Shown here: in pieces, positions 13,050 to 19,676 of the stretch
Position numbering within the stretch: position 1 is the stretch's first letter
How the letters are laid out: each line of letters begins with the position of its first letter
Assembly (NCBI GenBank): GCA_041686235.1
Contig: JAWLED010000053.1
Coordinates: 1 to 19,676 of the forward strand
Direction: 5' to 3'
Source of the DNA: JAAAOH01 sp041686235
GTDB lineage: Bacteria; Spirochaetota; Spirochaetia; DSM-27196; PWMO01
Length of the DNA stretch: 19,676 nucleotides
Translations under genes and position numbers: made by a program
The notes under the pieces: model-generated
Databases searched by the model: none
Seen by the model: the letters and a program-made list of their open reading frames with translations, nothing else
What the model was told of the DNA's origin: nothing

Positions 13050-14027
13050 ATGAACACGTTGCACCTCACACCCGATCAGATAGGGGAGGCCTCGGCCGTC
13101 ATTCGAAGGGGGGGCCTCTTGGTCTTTCCCACCGAGACCGTCTACGGACTCGGTGCAAGCGCGTGGGACGAGCGGGCCTGCGCTCGGATATTCGAGGCAA
13201 AGGGCCGGCCGGCGGACAACCCGCTTATCGTGCATGTCTTCGGCACCGCAATGGTCGCGGAGGTGGCCTCAGCGGTACCGAAGGTGGCCGAGCGGCTATT
13301 CGAGGCTTTCTCGCCGGGGCCCCTTACCGTCATTTTGCCCCGGGGCCCGCGCATCCCGGATGCGGTGACCGCCGGGCTCGATACGGTGGGCGTGCGCATA
13401 CCCTCGCATCCGGTTGCCCAATCGTTGCTCAAGGCGTCGGGAATGCCGGTTGCGGCGCCGAGCGCGAACCGCTCCGGCCTGCCGAGTCCCACCACCTTTC
13501 ATACCGCGGTGCGCCAGATGGACGGCAGGGTGGACGCGGTCATCGACGGGGGACAGTGCTCTCACGGGGTGGAGTCGACCATTGTTCGAGTGAGCGGTGA
13601 GCGCGTGCGGATACTGCGCGAAGGGGCGGTCACCAGGGAAATGATCGAAGAGGTGGTAGGCGCGGGCGTAGCGTCCGAACGCGCCGCCGGGGCCGGAGGC
13701 GCGGCCGAGGCCCCCGGCACGCGTCACATTCACTACCGCCCGCGCGCGCCGCTCAGGCTCGTTTCGACCGAAGAGCTGGCGGAGGCGCTTCGCAGCCACG
13801 CCCACCTGCGGATCGGTTATATCGGCCTGACGCCTCTGCGGGGCAATCTGACCACGATTCCCGCCGTATCGGTTTATGCGGGAAGCCTCGCCGATTACGC
13901 GCGGAGGCTCTATCGTAGCTTCTATCTTTTCGATGCGGAAGGATGCGAGCTCATTGTGGCCGAACGTCCCGCGCCCACGGGTGTCGGCCGCGCGCTCCGC
14001 GATCGACTTATGCGGGCCGCGCAATAG
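13050..14027 (+). CDS. sua5: L-threonylcarbamoyladenylate synthase (Sua5/YciO/YrdC family)
   Basis: Role: makes threonylcarbamoyl-AMP from Thr, bicarbonate and ATP, the first step of the t6A37 tRNA modification, in the cytosol. Seen: 325 residues with two domains. The YrdC catalytic domain (about 5-210) shows FPTETVYGLG (26-35), KGRPADNPL (51-59), FSPGPLTVIL and PSANRSGLPSPT. After the Ala/Gly-rich linker comes APGTRHIHYRP, then the C-terminal Sua5 domain ending PAPTGVGRALRDRLMRAA, so this is the long Sua5 form rather than the short TsaC form. Start: the frame is open to 12975, but those 25 codons are Arg-rich and fall over the -10 element; ATG13050 leaves the standard N-terminus. No SD, probably leaderless. 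TsaB/D/E are not in the window. Downstream are an inverted repeat and two tandem terminators. Confidence 0.93.
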   Translation: MNTLHLTPDQIGEASAVIRRGGLLVFPTETVYGLGASAWDERACARIFEAKGRPADNPLIVHVFGTAMVAEVASAVPKVAERLFEAFSPGPLTVILPRGPRIPDAVTAGLDTVGVRIPSHPVAQSLLKASGMPVAAPSANRSGLPSPTTFHTAVRQMDGRVDAVIDGGQCSHGVESTIVRVSGERVRILREGAVTREMIEEVVGAGVASERAAGAGGAAEAPGTRHIHYRPRAPLRLVSTEELAEALRSHAHLRIGYIGLTPLRGNLTTIPAVSVYAGSLADYARRLYRSFYLFDAEGCELIVAERPAPTGVGRALRDRLMRAAQ

Positions 14028-14065
14028 CCGATAACGCAATAGCGCATAAATTTACCGAATTCGTA

Positions 14066-14105
14066 TTCGATACCGGCTTCAATGCCCCAAATTTACGGTA
14101 TCGAA
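14066..14105. repeat. Perfect 10-bp inverted repeat after sua5
   Basis: TTCGATACCG (14066-14075) and CGGTATCGAA (14096-14105) surround a 20-nt spacer. A T5 run follows only 8 nt later (14114-14118), so it may be a poor terminator, a processing/stability hairpin or a protein site. The 10-20-10 layout is the same as in the cheY terminator, with unrelated sequence. Confidence 0.5.
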
Positions 14106-14186
14106 CTGTAACCTTTTTCATCTACTGTTGTTCTTGGGATGAATCAGTTGTCTTTTTCTGCCTCCATGTTTCGATTTTTCGTGTTG

Positions 14187-14223
14187 ACCCAGGGGTTTTC
14201 TACCTCCTTTCCCCTGGGTTTTT
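14187..14223 (+). terminator. First of two tandem Rho-independent terminators
   Basis: ACCCAGGGG (14187-14195) and CCCCTGGGT (14211-14219) form a perfect 9-bp stem with a 15-nt loop, followed by a T5 run (14219-14223). Confidence 0.85.
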
Positions 14224-14224
14224 C

Positions 14225-14276
14225 GCCCCTCCGCCGGAAACACTGCACCACAGGTTTCCGGTGAGGGGCTTTTTTT
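14225..14276 (+). terminator. Second tandem Rho-independent terminator
   Basis: GCCCCTCCGCCGGAAAC (14225-14241) pairs with GTTTCCGGTGAGGGGC (14254-14269) with one small bulge, giving about 15 bp of stem, followed by T7 (14270-14276). It is oriented for plus-strand transcripts; there is no T-run on the minus side, so it does not serve thpR, whose stop is at 14290. Confidence 0.93.
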
Positions 14277-14289
14277 ATTCCGCGGTACT

Positions 14290-14874
14290 TCACAGGCCGG
14301 CCCGTTCCAGGTCCGAATACCTCGGCCCCCCGCGCCCGAGCACACTTTCCACCAGGGATACCTCCCCGACCGGCAACGGACTGCCGCTCGAGCCGAGCTC
14401 CGATTCGGCTGCCGCGGCCAGGTCGCCGACCGCGTGGGTAAGTGCCGACCGCTCGGCACGCTTTCGTGCGTGGGCGATCGTAATGTGGGGAGTGAACTCC
14501 CTGCGATCGAGCTCGAAGCCCAGCGCGCTGAGCTCCTGATACAGAGAGCCGTGGATGTCTGCGAGAGGGCCGTGCTTCCCGGCGACGCCAACCCAGAACA
14601 CGCGCGGCTTTCGTGGTGAGGGAAAGCAGCCGCCGCCGCCCACGGTGGTGCGAAAGGGGACGTAGGGCGTGAGACTGCGGTGGAGGGCGGCCTGGACTGC
14701 GGGGATGTGCTCCTCCTCGGTTTCACCGAGAAAGTGCAAGGTAAGGTGGAGGTTGCGTGGGCTAACCGGTCGCACCGCAGCCGCGTGGGGGCTCAGGCTT
14801 TCTTGGATCCGACCAATGCGGGTTCGCAGTGAATCGGTGAGGTGCACAGCGATGAATAACCGTTTGGTACTCAC
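14290..14874 (-). CDS. thpR: RNA 2',3'-cyclic phosphodiesterase ThpR (2H/LigT family)
   Basis: Role: hydrolyses 2',3'-cyclic phosphate RNA ends to 2'-phosphate, and shows RNA ligase activity in vitro. Seen: 194 residues from GTG14874, the normal family length. The two HxT motifs that define the 2H fold are H43-x-T45 in NLHLTLHFLG and H130-x-T132 in FTPHITIAHA. The N-terminus (M)STKRLFIAVHL is the canonical start, so the 55 codons upstream in the same frame (to 15039), which overlap the divergent cyclase start, are rejected. No SD: a minus-strand TATACT (complement of 14881-14886) ends 6 nt before GTG, so the mRNA would begin at the start codon. It is divergent from the cyclase. Confidence 0.92.
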   Translation of the reverse strand: MSTKRLFIAVHLTDSLRTRIGRIQESLSPHAAAVRPVSPRNLHLTLHFLGETEEEHIPAVQAALHRSLTPYVPFRTTVGGGGCFPSPRKPRVFWVGVAGKHGPLADIHGSLYQELSALGFELDRREFTPHITIAHARKRAERSALTHAVGDLAAAAESELGSSGSPLPVGEVSLVESVLGRGGPRYSDLERAGL

Positions 14875-14880
14875 ACAAAT

Positions 14881-14886
14881 AGTATA
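14881..14886 (-). promoter_or_regulatory. -10 element of thpR, adjacent to its GTG start
   Basis: Minus-strand TATACT is followed by 6 nt and GTG14874. A weak TTTTCA (complement of 14905-14910) sits 18 bp upstream as a possible -35. It predicts a leaderless transcript. Confidence 0.45.
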
Positions 14887-14961
14887 TCTGCGGGGCCGCA
14901 GGGGTGAAAAGAGCGTGGCGAGCGACGAAAAGGCATTCATCAACGTGAATCGGTTATGGTG

Positions 14962-14995
14962 TTGAAGACCGCCCCAAGAGTAGATATGATATAAT
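14962..14995 (+). promoter_or_regulatory. Promoter of the cyclase gene, -10 close to the start codon
   Basis: TTGAAG (14962-14967), 17 bp, TATGAT (14985-14990), overlapped by a perfect TATAAT (14990-14995). Depending on which -10 is used, transcription begins 0-6 nt before ATG15003. No SD is present, so the transcript is leaderless or nearly so. Confidence 0.6.
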
Positions 14996-15002
14996 CTGCG
15001 GT

Positions 15003-16448
15003 ATGGCCGATTCCCACGTCCAGCGAAGTACAACCCCAACGGAAGACTGGGAGTACAAGCTTCGAAAGCAAATCGAAGAGTACTACCTCCCGCAGCAACT
15101 CATCGATACCATCATGGAATATGGTGGTATTCCCAAGACCTCCGAGGTCACGAAAATGGGTATCGGCTTTCTCGACATTGCGGACTACACCTACATCTCG
15201 AAGTTTCTCAGTCCCCAAGAAAACCAAGACGTACTGAACGGCCTCTACACTGCGTTCAACGCGGTGCTCAAGCGCCACGGTGGGTATCTCAACAAGATCG
15301 AAGGCGACAGCGTGATGTTCCACTACGGGGGACCCACCGACCCGAGAACAAAGGATCTCGACGAGCGTCAGGCACTGCGCTATATCACTCGTGAGCTATT
15401 CTATACCTGTGTCGAGTTGCAACGGGTGTGTGAACGCTTCAACAAAGCCGACGAGAAGTTTTTCAATAAAGGTGAGAGCCGGGAAAACCGTGAAATCCTC
15501 GAGCGCGCCTTTCACATCGTGTCGACCCTGCGCTCGAGTATGGAGATGTACGAGGCGTTCAACGCGCTGTTTCAACTCCGCATTCGGATTGGGGCGAATA
15601 TCGGCGACGTGACGGTGGGCAACTTTGGTCCCGACGGTGCGAAACAATGGGATATCATTGGGCTGCCCGTTATCGAGGCCAAGCGCATGGAATCAACCGC
15701 TCCGATCGGCGGGCTGCGCATCTCCACGTATTTCTACAACCTATTGGAAGAAAACCACCTCGCGGACGAATACTATCTTCGCTTTCGTCGCGAGGCGGAG
15801 GCCTACTCGGGTTACTACCGCAGTATAGATAAGAGCGAGGTATTCCAGTTTTCGCACGTGTTGCTTCAAGACAAAAAGGAAGCACGGTTCGATACCTACA
15901 GCGTCCAAGTTTCACCCGGGCTTCCGGAGTCGATCTTGTCCCAGGTCAATTCACTGCTCGGAAAGGGCGAGAACGGAGCCGACAAGATCATCGATCTGAT
16001 GAAGTACTATCGGGGAAACCGGTTCGTCACGGCGGCCATCGAGGACGGTCTGGCCAAAAAGAACATTGTGTTGCGCAAAGTCTACCTCTTTGAGCTGATC
16101 TTCCCGAAGAAGCACGAGGTATTGAAAAACAAACTGGGCGCTACCAACGGAATTGCGGAGTTTGTCGACCGTGAGTATACGCTGTTTCAGCTCTTCCAAG
16201 GTTTGGGACGGTACCAAGACAACGTCAAGAACATTCTCGCTGAGGAACAGGAGTTGACGCCGTTTCAGTCCTACGATCAATTCATGACGGCCGAGAGCGA
16301 GCGAATCCTCAGCGAATACCAAGTGCGAAAGCGCTACATGATGGAGCGCGCCTACTTCTACAATGTCGTGTTTCCGCTGGTGTTTGCGAGCATTCGCACC
16401 AGCATCCTCGAATATCAAGCGCAGGTCGAAGATCTCGAGGCGGTGTAG
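15003..16448 (+). CDS. Class III adenylate cyclase-like protein
   Basis: Seen: 481 residues, soluble, with no transmembrane helix. Residues about 48-245 form a class III cyclase homology domain: metal Asp residues D58 (GFLDIADYT) and D102 (KIEGDSVMF), adenine-selecting K98 and D217 (QWDIIG), and the dimer/glycine loop GANIGDVTVGNFG (197-209). The catalytic motif V-N-x-A-x-R reads VIEAKR: R228 is kept but the transition-state Asn is I224. A long insert (about 111-185) separates the halves. Residues 290-481 form a mostly helical C-terminal region I do not recognise. Known: spirochaetes encode many class III cyclases. Inference: ATP is the likely substrate, but turnover may be altered by the Asn-to-Ile change. 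A cNMP-binding regulator at 4384-5697 is a possible receiver of its product. Confidence 0.85.
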   Translation: MADSHVQRSTTPTEDWEYKLRKQIEEYYLPQQLIDTIMEYGGIPKTSEVTKMGIGFLDIADYTYISKFLSPQENQDVLNGLYTAFNAVLKRHGGYLNKIEGDSVMFHYGGPTDPRTKDLDERQALRYITRELFYTCVELQRVCERFNKADEKFFNKGESRENREILERAFHIVSTLRSSMEMYEAFNALFQLRIRIGANIGDVTVGNFGPDGAKQWDIIGLPVIEAKRMESTAPIGGLRISTYFYNLLEENHLADEYYLRFRREAEAYSGYYRSIDKSEVFQFSHVLLQDKKEARFDTYSVQVSPGLPESILSQVNSLLGKGENGADKIIDLMKYYRGNRFVTAAIEDGLAKKNIVLRKVYLFELIFPKKHEVLKNKLGATNGIAEFVDREYTLFQLFQGLGRYQDNVKNILAEEQELTPFQSYDQFMTAESERILSEYQVRKRYMMERAYFYNVVFPLVFASIRTSILEYQAQVEDLEAV

Positions 16449-16595
16449 TTCACCGAGGTCTCAGTGTGCCGGGGCCGAATCGTTGGGGCACTCTGTTTGG
16501 AGGCTGCTCACCCGGGACTGCACGTTGTTTCGGGGCCGCTTACATATTGGGTTAGTGCGGTCCACGCGATTTCCGGGCCTACCGCCGCTGCCCCT
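16449..16595. other. Region between cyclase stop and assembly gap
   Basis: No plus-strand gene is supported. The minus strand probably encodes the far C-terminus of the FAD oxidoreductase: if the Ala-codon frame continues across the gap, it reads GAAAVGPEIAWTAL... and stops at a TGA (complement of 16508-16510). No clear terminator for the cyclase was seen. Confidence 0.35.
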
Positions 16596-16695
16596 NNNNN
16601 NNNNNNNNNNNNNNNNNNNNNNNNNNNNNNNNNNNNNNNNNNNNNNNNNNNNNNNNNNNNNNNNNNNNNNNNNNNNNNNNNNNNNNNNNNNNNNN
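16596..16695. other. Assembly gap (100 N)
   Basis: Exactly 100 unresolved bases, the conventional size for a gap of unknown length. Both flanks are GCC/GCT triplet-rich, so a simple repeat probably broke the assembly. Confidence 0.98.
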
Positions 16696-17904
16696 TGCCG
16701 CTGCTGCCGCTGTTGCCCCGCCCACGTTTTCGGCACAGCAGCCTTGGAAAAACGGAACGAGCCGCCGAGCGCTAAGGTGTGCACCGATTATGTTCGGGGC
16801 CGCCGGGCCGAGCTCGAGCTCGGCGAGCGAACCGGTAAGAAGCACGCGCGGATGCCAACGCAGGTAACGGTCGGGGACCGGGAATCCGGCGGGACCGAGT
16901 GGTAACCCGTGGCGGTGTGCAAGTGGTGAAATAATCGTGTCGAGCGGGACCTCACGTTCGAAACCGGTGGCGAGTACGACCAAATCAGTGTCCAGCGCCG
17001 TATCCGTGCCGGCGAGATAGAGTCGGATGAGCTCTCCCCGGGGCTCGGCGGCACTGATTTCGTCTTCGGTAATGGTAACGCGCGACTCCTCCTCCAATGC
17101 GCGGGCTACGTCCCATGGCACAGTTCCGGGGTGTCGCGCGGCGTCGACCAAACGGCGCCGCTCCGTCGGCGTATCGGTAGCAAGAAAGGAACGGAGGCAT
17201 CGCGGTCCAATATAGCAAGGCTCGCTGTCGAATTGCTCCACGGATATGGGGTTTCGGGTGAGCAGAGCCACTCGAGTGTCGGCGAGGCGAGCGGCGGAAC
17301 AGGCGGCCTGGGCCGCAGTTACGCCCCCGCCAACCACAACGGGTGCCCGCGCTCGTCGCAGCAGCTCCGGGCTAAAGTCGGGAGCAAATATATGTCGCAC
17401 GCCGGGATGATCGGCGGTGCGCGCCCAGCGCGGGATATGCGGCTTCTCCGATCGACCCACTGCGAGAATGACGTAATCCGCCGTCCGCCGTTCGGAATCC
17501 GTGTGGACGATCACTCCGTCGTTCGATACCTCTATTTCGTGCACGCGCCCGTGCCGCCGCAGCTCGGTGAGCCGGTGCGCTTCGATCGTGGCCTCGGTGT
17601 GGGCGTTGAATAGCGACAGGCTGGGACGTGCATAGGGTGCTATGAAGGCCCCTTCGGCGTCGTTGTTGATCTGCCGGCGCGCATAGGCTCGCAGCGCGCG
17701 AAAATCAATATCCATGTTGTGGCTGCTCGGCGAGCGCAAGTGAGTCATTCCGGTGTTGCGCGTCCGGCGTTTCCACACCGCAAGCGGCTCGGGATGGGGG
17801 TCGATGACGGTTATCTCGTCTCGCTCGAGTACGCCGGTGCGGGTCAGGGCATGCGAGAGGAATGTTCCATGTACCCCACCGCCGATAATTATTACATTAG
17901 CCAT
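16696..17904 (-). CDS. FAD/NAD(P)-binding oxidoreductase (FMO/SidA-like), C-terminus lost in the gap
   Basis: Seen: 403 residues from ATG17904 to the gap edge. N-terminal FAD dinucleotide motif GGGVHG (8-13), second nucleotide motif VVVGGGVTAAQAA (about 189-201), the LATGFERE motif (311-318) typical of flavin monooxygenases and ornithine/lysine hydroxylases, and NIIGAHLSARR near the end of the FAD domain. The last residues before the gap are GGATAAAAA. Role: NAD(P)H-dependent flavoenzyme; substrate unknown. Start: the frame is open upstream to 17955, but ATG17904 gives the classic ANVIIIGGG beginning. A minus-strand TATCTT (complement of 17912-17917) ends 7 nt before it and there is no SD, so it is probably leaderless. 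It is divergent from the phytoene-desaturase-like gene, 137 bp apart. The true stop may be at 16508 if the alanine frame is kept. Confidence 0.8.
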
Positions 17905-17911
17905 GATTTCT

Positions 17912-17917
17912 AAGATA
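17912..17917 (-). promoter_or_regulatory. -10 element of the FAD oxidoreductase gene
   Basis: Minus-strand TATCTT lies 7 nt before ATG17904. The -35 (TTTTCC) is poor. It would give a transcript starting at the ATG. Confidence 0.3.
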
Positions 17918-17942
17918 GCGACTGGAAGCCGATTGGGAAAAG

Positions 17943-17977
17943 GCCGAAACGGCAAGCCGCGGTAGCGGCCGTTCGGC
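17943..17977. repeat. Nested inverted repeat between the divergent flavoprotein genes
   Basis: GCCGAAACGGC (17943-17953) pairs with GCCGTTCGGC (17968-17977) with one bulge, and inside it GCCGC-GGTA-GCGGC (17956-17969) forms a second hairpin. No T-run is present. Its position midway in a divergent promoter region suits an operator or a cruciform. Confidence 0.4.
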
Positions 17978-18041
17978 GACCGCGAGCCGGGCTAAGGTGA
18001 AGAGTGAAGAGGATAATAAGGAATACGTAAAGGAACACGCA

Positions 18042-19607
18042 ATGGATGCAGACGTCGTTTTTGTAGGAACCGGACACAACGCCATGGTTACCGCCGCCTA
18101 TCTTGCAAAGTGGGGACACAAGGTCCTCATGCTCGAGCGCCGGGAGGATGTCGGCGGTGCGGTTTGCACGCGTGAGATGTTCGGCGGCTACAAGATGGAC
18201 GTGGGTGGCTCGCTTCATTTCATGATTCACCATACACCGATCGTGGAGGATCTCGAGCTCGAAAAATACGGGCTCGAGTATATCCCGCTCGACCCGTTTA
18301 TGAGTGCGCCGTTCGAAGACGGCAGTGTCATCCACTTTCACGAAGACCTCGACCGCACCTGCGAGAGCATCGCTACGGTAAGCGAGCGTGACGCGGAGCA
18401 GTATCGCGAGTTCGTGCGCAAATGGCAGCCGCTGAACAAGGCGGTATTCGAGCTCTTCCAAAAGGAACCCACCGGCTCCAACATGGCGAAGAGCTTCCTG
18501 TTCAAGCGCCTGCATGCCTCCAAACAAGATCGAAACGATCTCATGCGCAGACTGCTGCAGAGCTACGGACGGCTTGTCGAGGATATGTTCGAAAGTGACA
18601 AACTGCGGGCAGCGCTTTCGTGGTGGGGCGCCCAGAGCGGGCCGCCTCCCATCGACGCGGTCTCGGCGGAGTTCGTCGGCTGGCACTCGATGATTCATCT
18701 GCGTGGCCCGGCCCGTCCGCGGGGCGGTTCTGGGATGCTCACGCAGGCACTCAAGGCCTACATCGAAGACCACGGCGGGGAAATCCGCACAAACACGCCG
18801 GTCACCCGCATCTTAACCGTGGGGGACCGTGCCGCCGGGGTGGAAACCGCCGACGGGACGCATTGGAGTGCAAAGCGGGTCGTGTCCGCCGCCCACATGT
18901 GGGTTACGTTTCTGGACTTGCTTTCGGATTGGACGCCGCCGGACCTCCGCCGGCGCGTCGAGCAAGCGCGGGTGGGAAACGGTTTCGGCATGGTGCTTCG
19001 AAGCGCGCTGGACTCACCGCCCGAGTACCGCGTCTCCGGCTCGAGTAGCTCCAAGGTCCGGCAGGGGCTCCAGTTGCTGTGTCCCTCGACGCAGTATCTC
19101 ACCGACTCCTATGCCGACTACCTCAAGGGCCTTCCCTCCGAGAATCCGGCGGCCATCGGCATGACCTTCTCCGAGGTAGATCCCAGCCTCACGCCCGAGG
19201 GAAAGGCGCTTTTGTTCGTGTGGGGCCAGTACTACCCCTACAAGCTCCGCGACGGCGGTAACTGGGACGATATCGCCGAGCGAGAGGCCAAAAAACTTCT
19301 CGGGGTAGTAGACCGATTTGCCCCCGGTACCAGCGAGAAGGTCCGCGACACCTACATTCAAACGCCCAAGGGCATATCGGAGCTCCACAATATGCCGAAT
19401 GCCAACGTCATGCACGTTGAGATGCTCATCGACCAGATGTTCATGTTTCGCCCCATCCCGGAGCTCGCCCGCTACGAGACCCCGCTCAAGGGACTGTTCC
19501 TGTCGAACGGCGGCATGCACCCGGGCGGCGGCATCTTTGGAGCGCCGGGGATGATCTGCAGCCGCACCGTCGATCGCAGTTTGAGGCGTCGACTGTTCAC
19601 AAAGTAG
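18042..19607 (+). CDS. Phytoene desaturase/CrtO-like FAD-dependent oxidoreductase
   Basis: Seen: 521 residues from ATG18042. FAD-binding Rossmann motif VVFVGTGHNAMVTAAYLAKWG with the following acidic E in LMLERRED, then GGAVCTREMFGGYKMDVGG. The C-terminal FAD-closing motif SNGGMHPGGGIFGAPG (about 483-498) is that of the COG1233 phytoene dehydrogenase/PYROXD2/CrtO group. Start: AAAGGA (18029-18034) is 7 nt before ATG18042, which beats GTG17997 (no SD, Lys/Glu-rich extra 15 residues). Role: dehydrogenation or oxygenation of a hydrophobic substrate, possibly a carotenoid, but no crtB, crtE or other carotenoid gene lies in the window, so the substrate is open. It is divergent from the FAD oxidoreductase. 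The following 69 bp to the window end are GC-rich. Confidence 0.85.
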   Translation: MDADVVFVGTGHNAMVTAAYLAKWGHKVLMLERREDVGGAVCTREMFGGYKMDVGGSLHFMIHHTPIVEDLELEKYGLEYIPLDPFMSAPFEDGSVIHFHEDLDRTCESIATVSERDAEQYREFVRKWQPLNKAVFELFQKEPTGSNMAKSFLFKRLHASKQDRNDLMRRLLQSYGRLVEDMFESDKLRAALSWWGAQSGPPPIDAVSAEFVGWHSMIHLRGPARPRGGSGMLTQALKAYIEDHGGEIRTNTPVTRILTVGDRAAGVETADGTHWSAKRVVSAAHMWVTFLDLLSDWTPPDLRRRVEQARVGNGFGMVLRSALDSPPEYRVSGSSSSKVRQGLQLLCPSTQYLTDSYADYLKGLPSENPAAIGMTFSEVDPSLTPEGKALLFVWGQYYPYKLRDGGNWDDIAEREAKKLLGVVDRFAPGTSEKVRDTYIQTPKGISELHNMPNANVMHVEMLIDQMFMFRPIPELARYETPLKGLFLSNGGMHPGGGIFGAPGMICSRTVDRSLRRRLFTK

Positions 19608-19676
19608 CGCGCTCGCCCGGGGGCGGCCGCCGGCGTGGCGGCCCGCGGCGCGGCCCGCGGCTCCCGCCTCCGCGGC
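19608..19676. other. GC-rich window end with repeated GCGGCCCGCGGC
   Basis: After the last stop the sequence is almost only G and C, with two copies of GCGGCCCGCGGC and several self-complementary CCGCGG/GCGGCCGC words. No coding or terminator signal (no T-run) is visible. It resembles the GC-rich spacer before pepD in composition. Confidence 0.35.

Noticed and set aside
14008..14126. Minus-strand ORF of 37 codons beginning MKKVTVRYRKFG
   Set aside because: No SD, overlaps the end of sua5 and the 10-bp inverted repeat, and the translation looks random after the first residues.
16465..16492. Possible terminator hairpin after the cyclase (AGTGTGCCGGGG...GGGGCACT)
   Set aside because: The arms match imperfectly and no T-run follows, so it is not a convincing terminator.

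Overview
The window is a 19.7 kb piece of a moderately GC-rich, densely coded bacterial chromosome. It holds one 100-N assembly gap (16596-16695), so it comes from a draft scaffold. The gene content fits a free-living spirochaete (Spirochaeta/Alkalispirochaeta-like). This rests on the sufC-sufB-sufD order, an HPF domain fused to a cold-shock domain, a receiver-like/HATPase/cyclic-nucleotide-binding fusion, a class III cyclase of the type common in spirochaetes, and very acidic proteins. The assignment is an inference from content; no rRNA or marker tree is available. No phage, insertion sequence, CRISPR array, tRNA or rRNA was found.

Left part (1-5700). A possible 5' end of rlmN points out of the window at the left edge and is divergent from pepD, an M20C dipeptidase. 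Then come a ribosome-hibernation-type protein with a cold-shock domain, a single-domain CheY, and a strong terminator. A 340-bp hairpin-rich intergenic stretch ends in a textbook sigma-54 (-24/-12) promoter driving an Hsp20 chaperone, which has its own terminator. A short, unrecognised, acidic protein with a hydrophobic N-terminus follows. Convergent with it is a 33-codon single-pass membrane microprotein, and then a 437-aa regulator joining a degenerate receiver, an anti-sigma-type ATPase and a cNMP-binding domain.

Middle (5725-12963). A minus-strand operon, read right to left, encodes an NQO-type flavodoxin-fold quinone reductase with an 18-bp-repeat Gly/Pro tail, a SixA phosphohistidine phosphatase, and an ABC1/UbiB kinase coupled by a GTGA overlap. 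Back to back with it, from a shared 99-bp divergent promoter region, runs a Fe-S assembly operon: sufT (DUF59), sufC, sufB, sufD and a Rieske ferredoxin. The cysteine desulfurase and SufU/SufE are absent from the window.

Right part (12964-19676). This holds Sua5/TsaC (tRNA t6A synthesis), two tandem terminators, thpR (2H phosphodiesterase) divergent from a class III adenylate cyclase-like protein, the gap, and a divergent pair of FAD enzymes: an FMO/SidA-like oxidoreductase whose Ala-rich C-terminus runs into the gap, and a phytoene-desaturase-like oxidoreductase.

Themes. The cyclase and the cNMP-binding regulator suggest cAMP signalling. The suf operon and the flavin enzymes belong to redox and Fe-S metabolism. 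Several genes (quinone reductase, sua5, thpR, cyclase, FAD oxidoreductase) have a -10 hexamer almost touching the start codon and no Shine-Dalgarno, suggesting leaderless mRNAs. Operon-internal genes and a few first genes have strong SD sequences instead.
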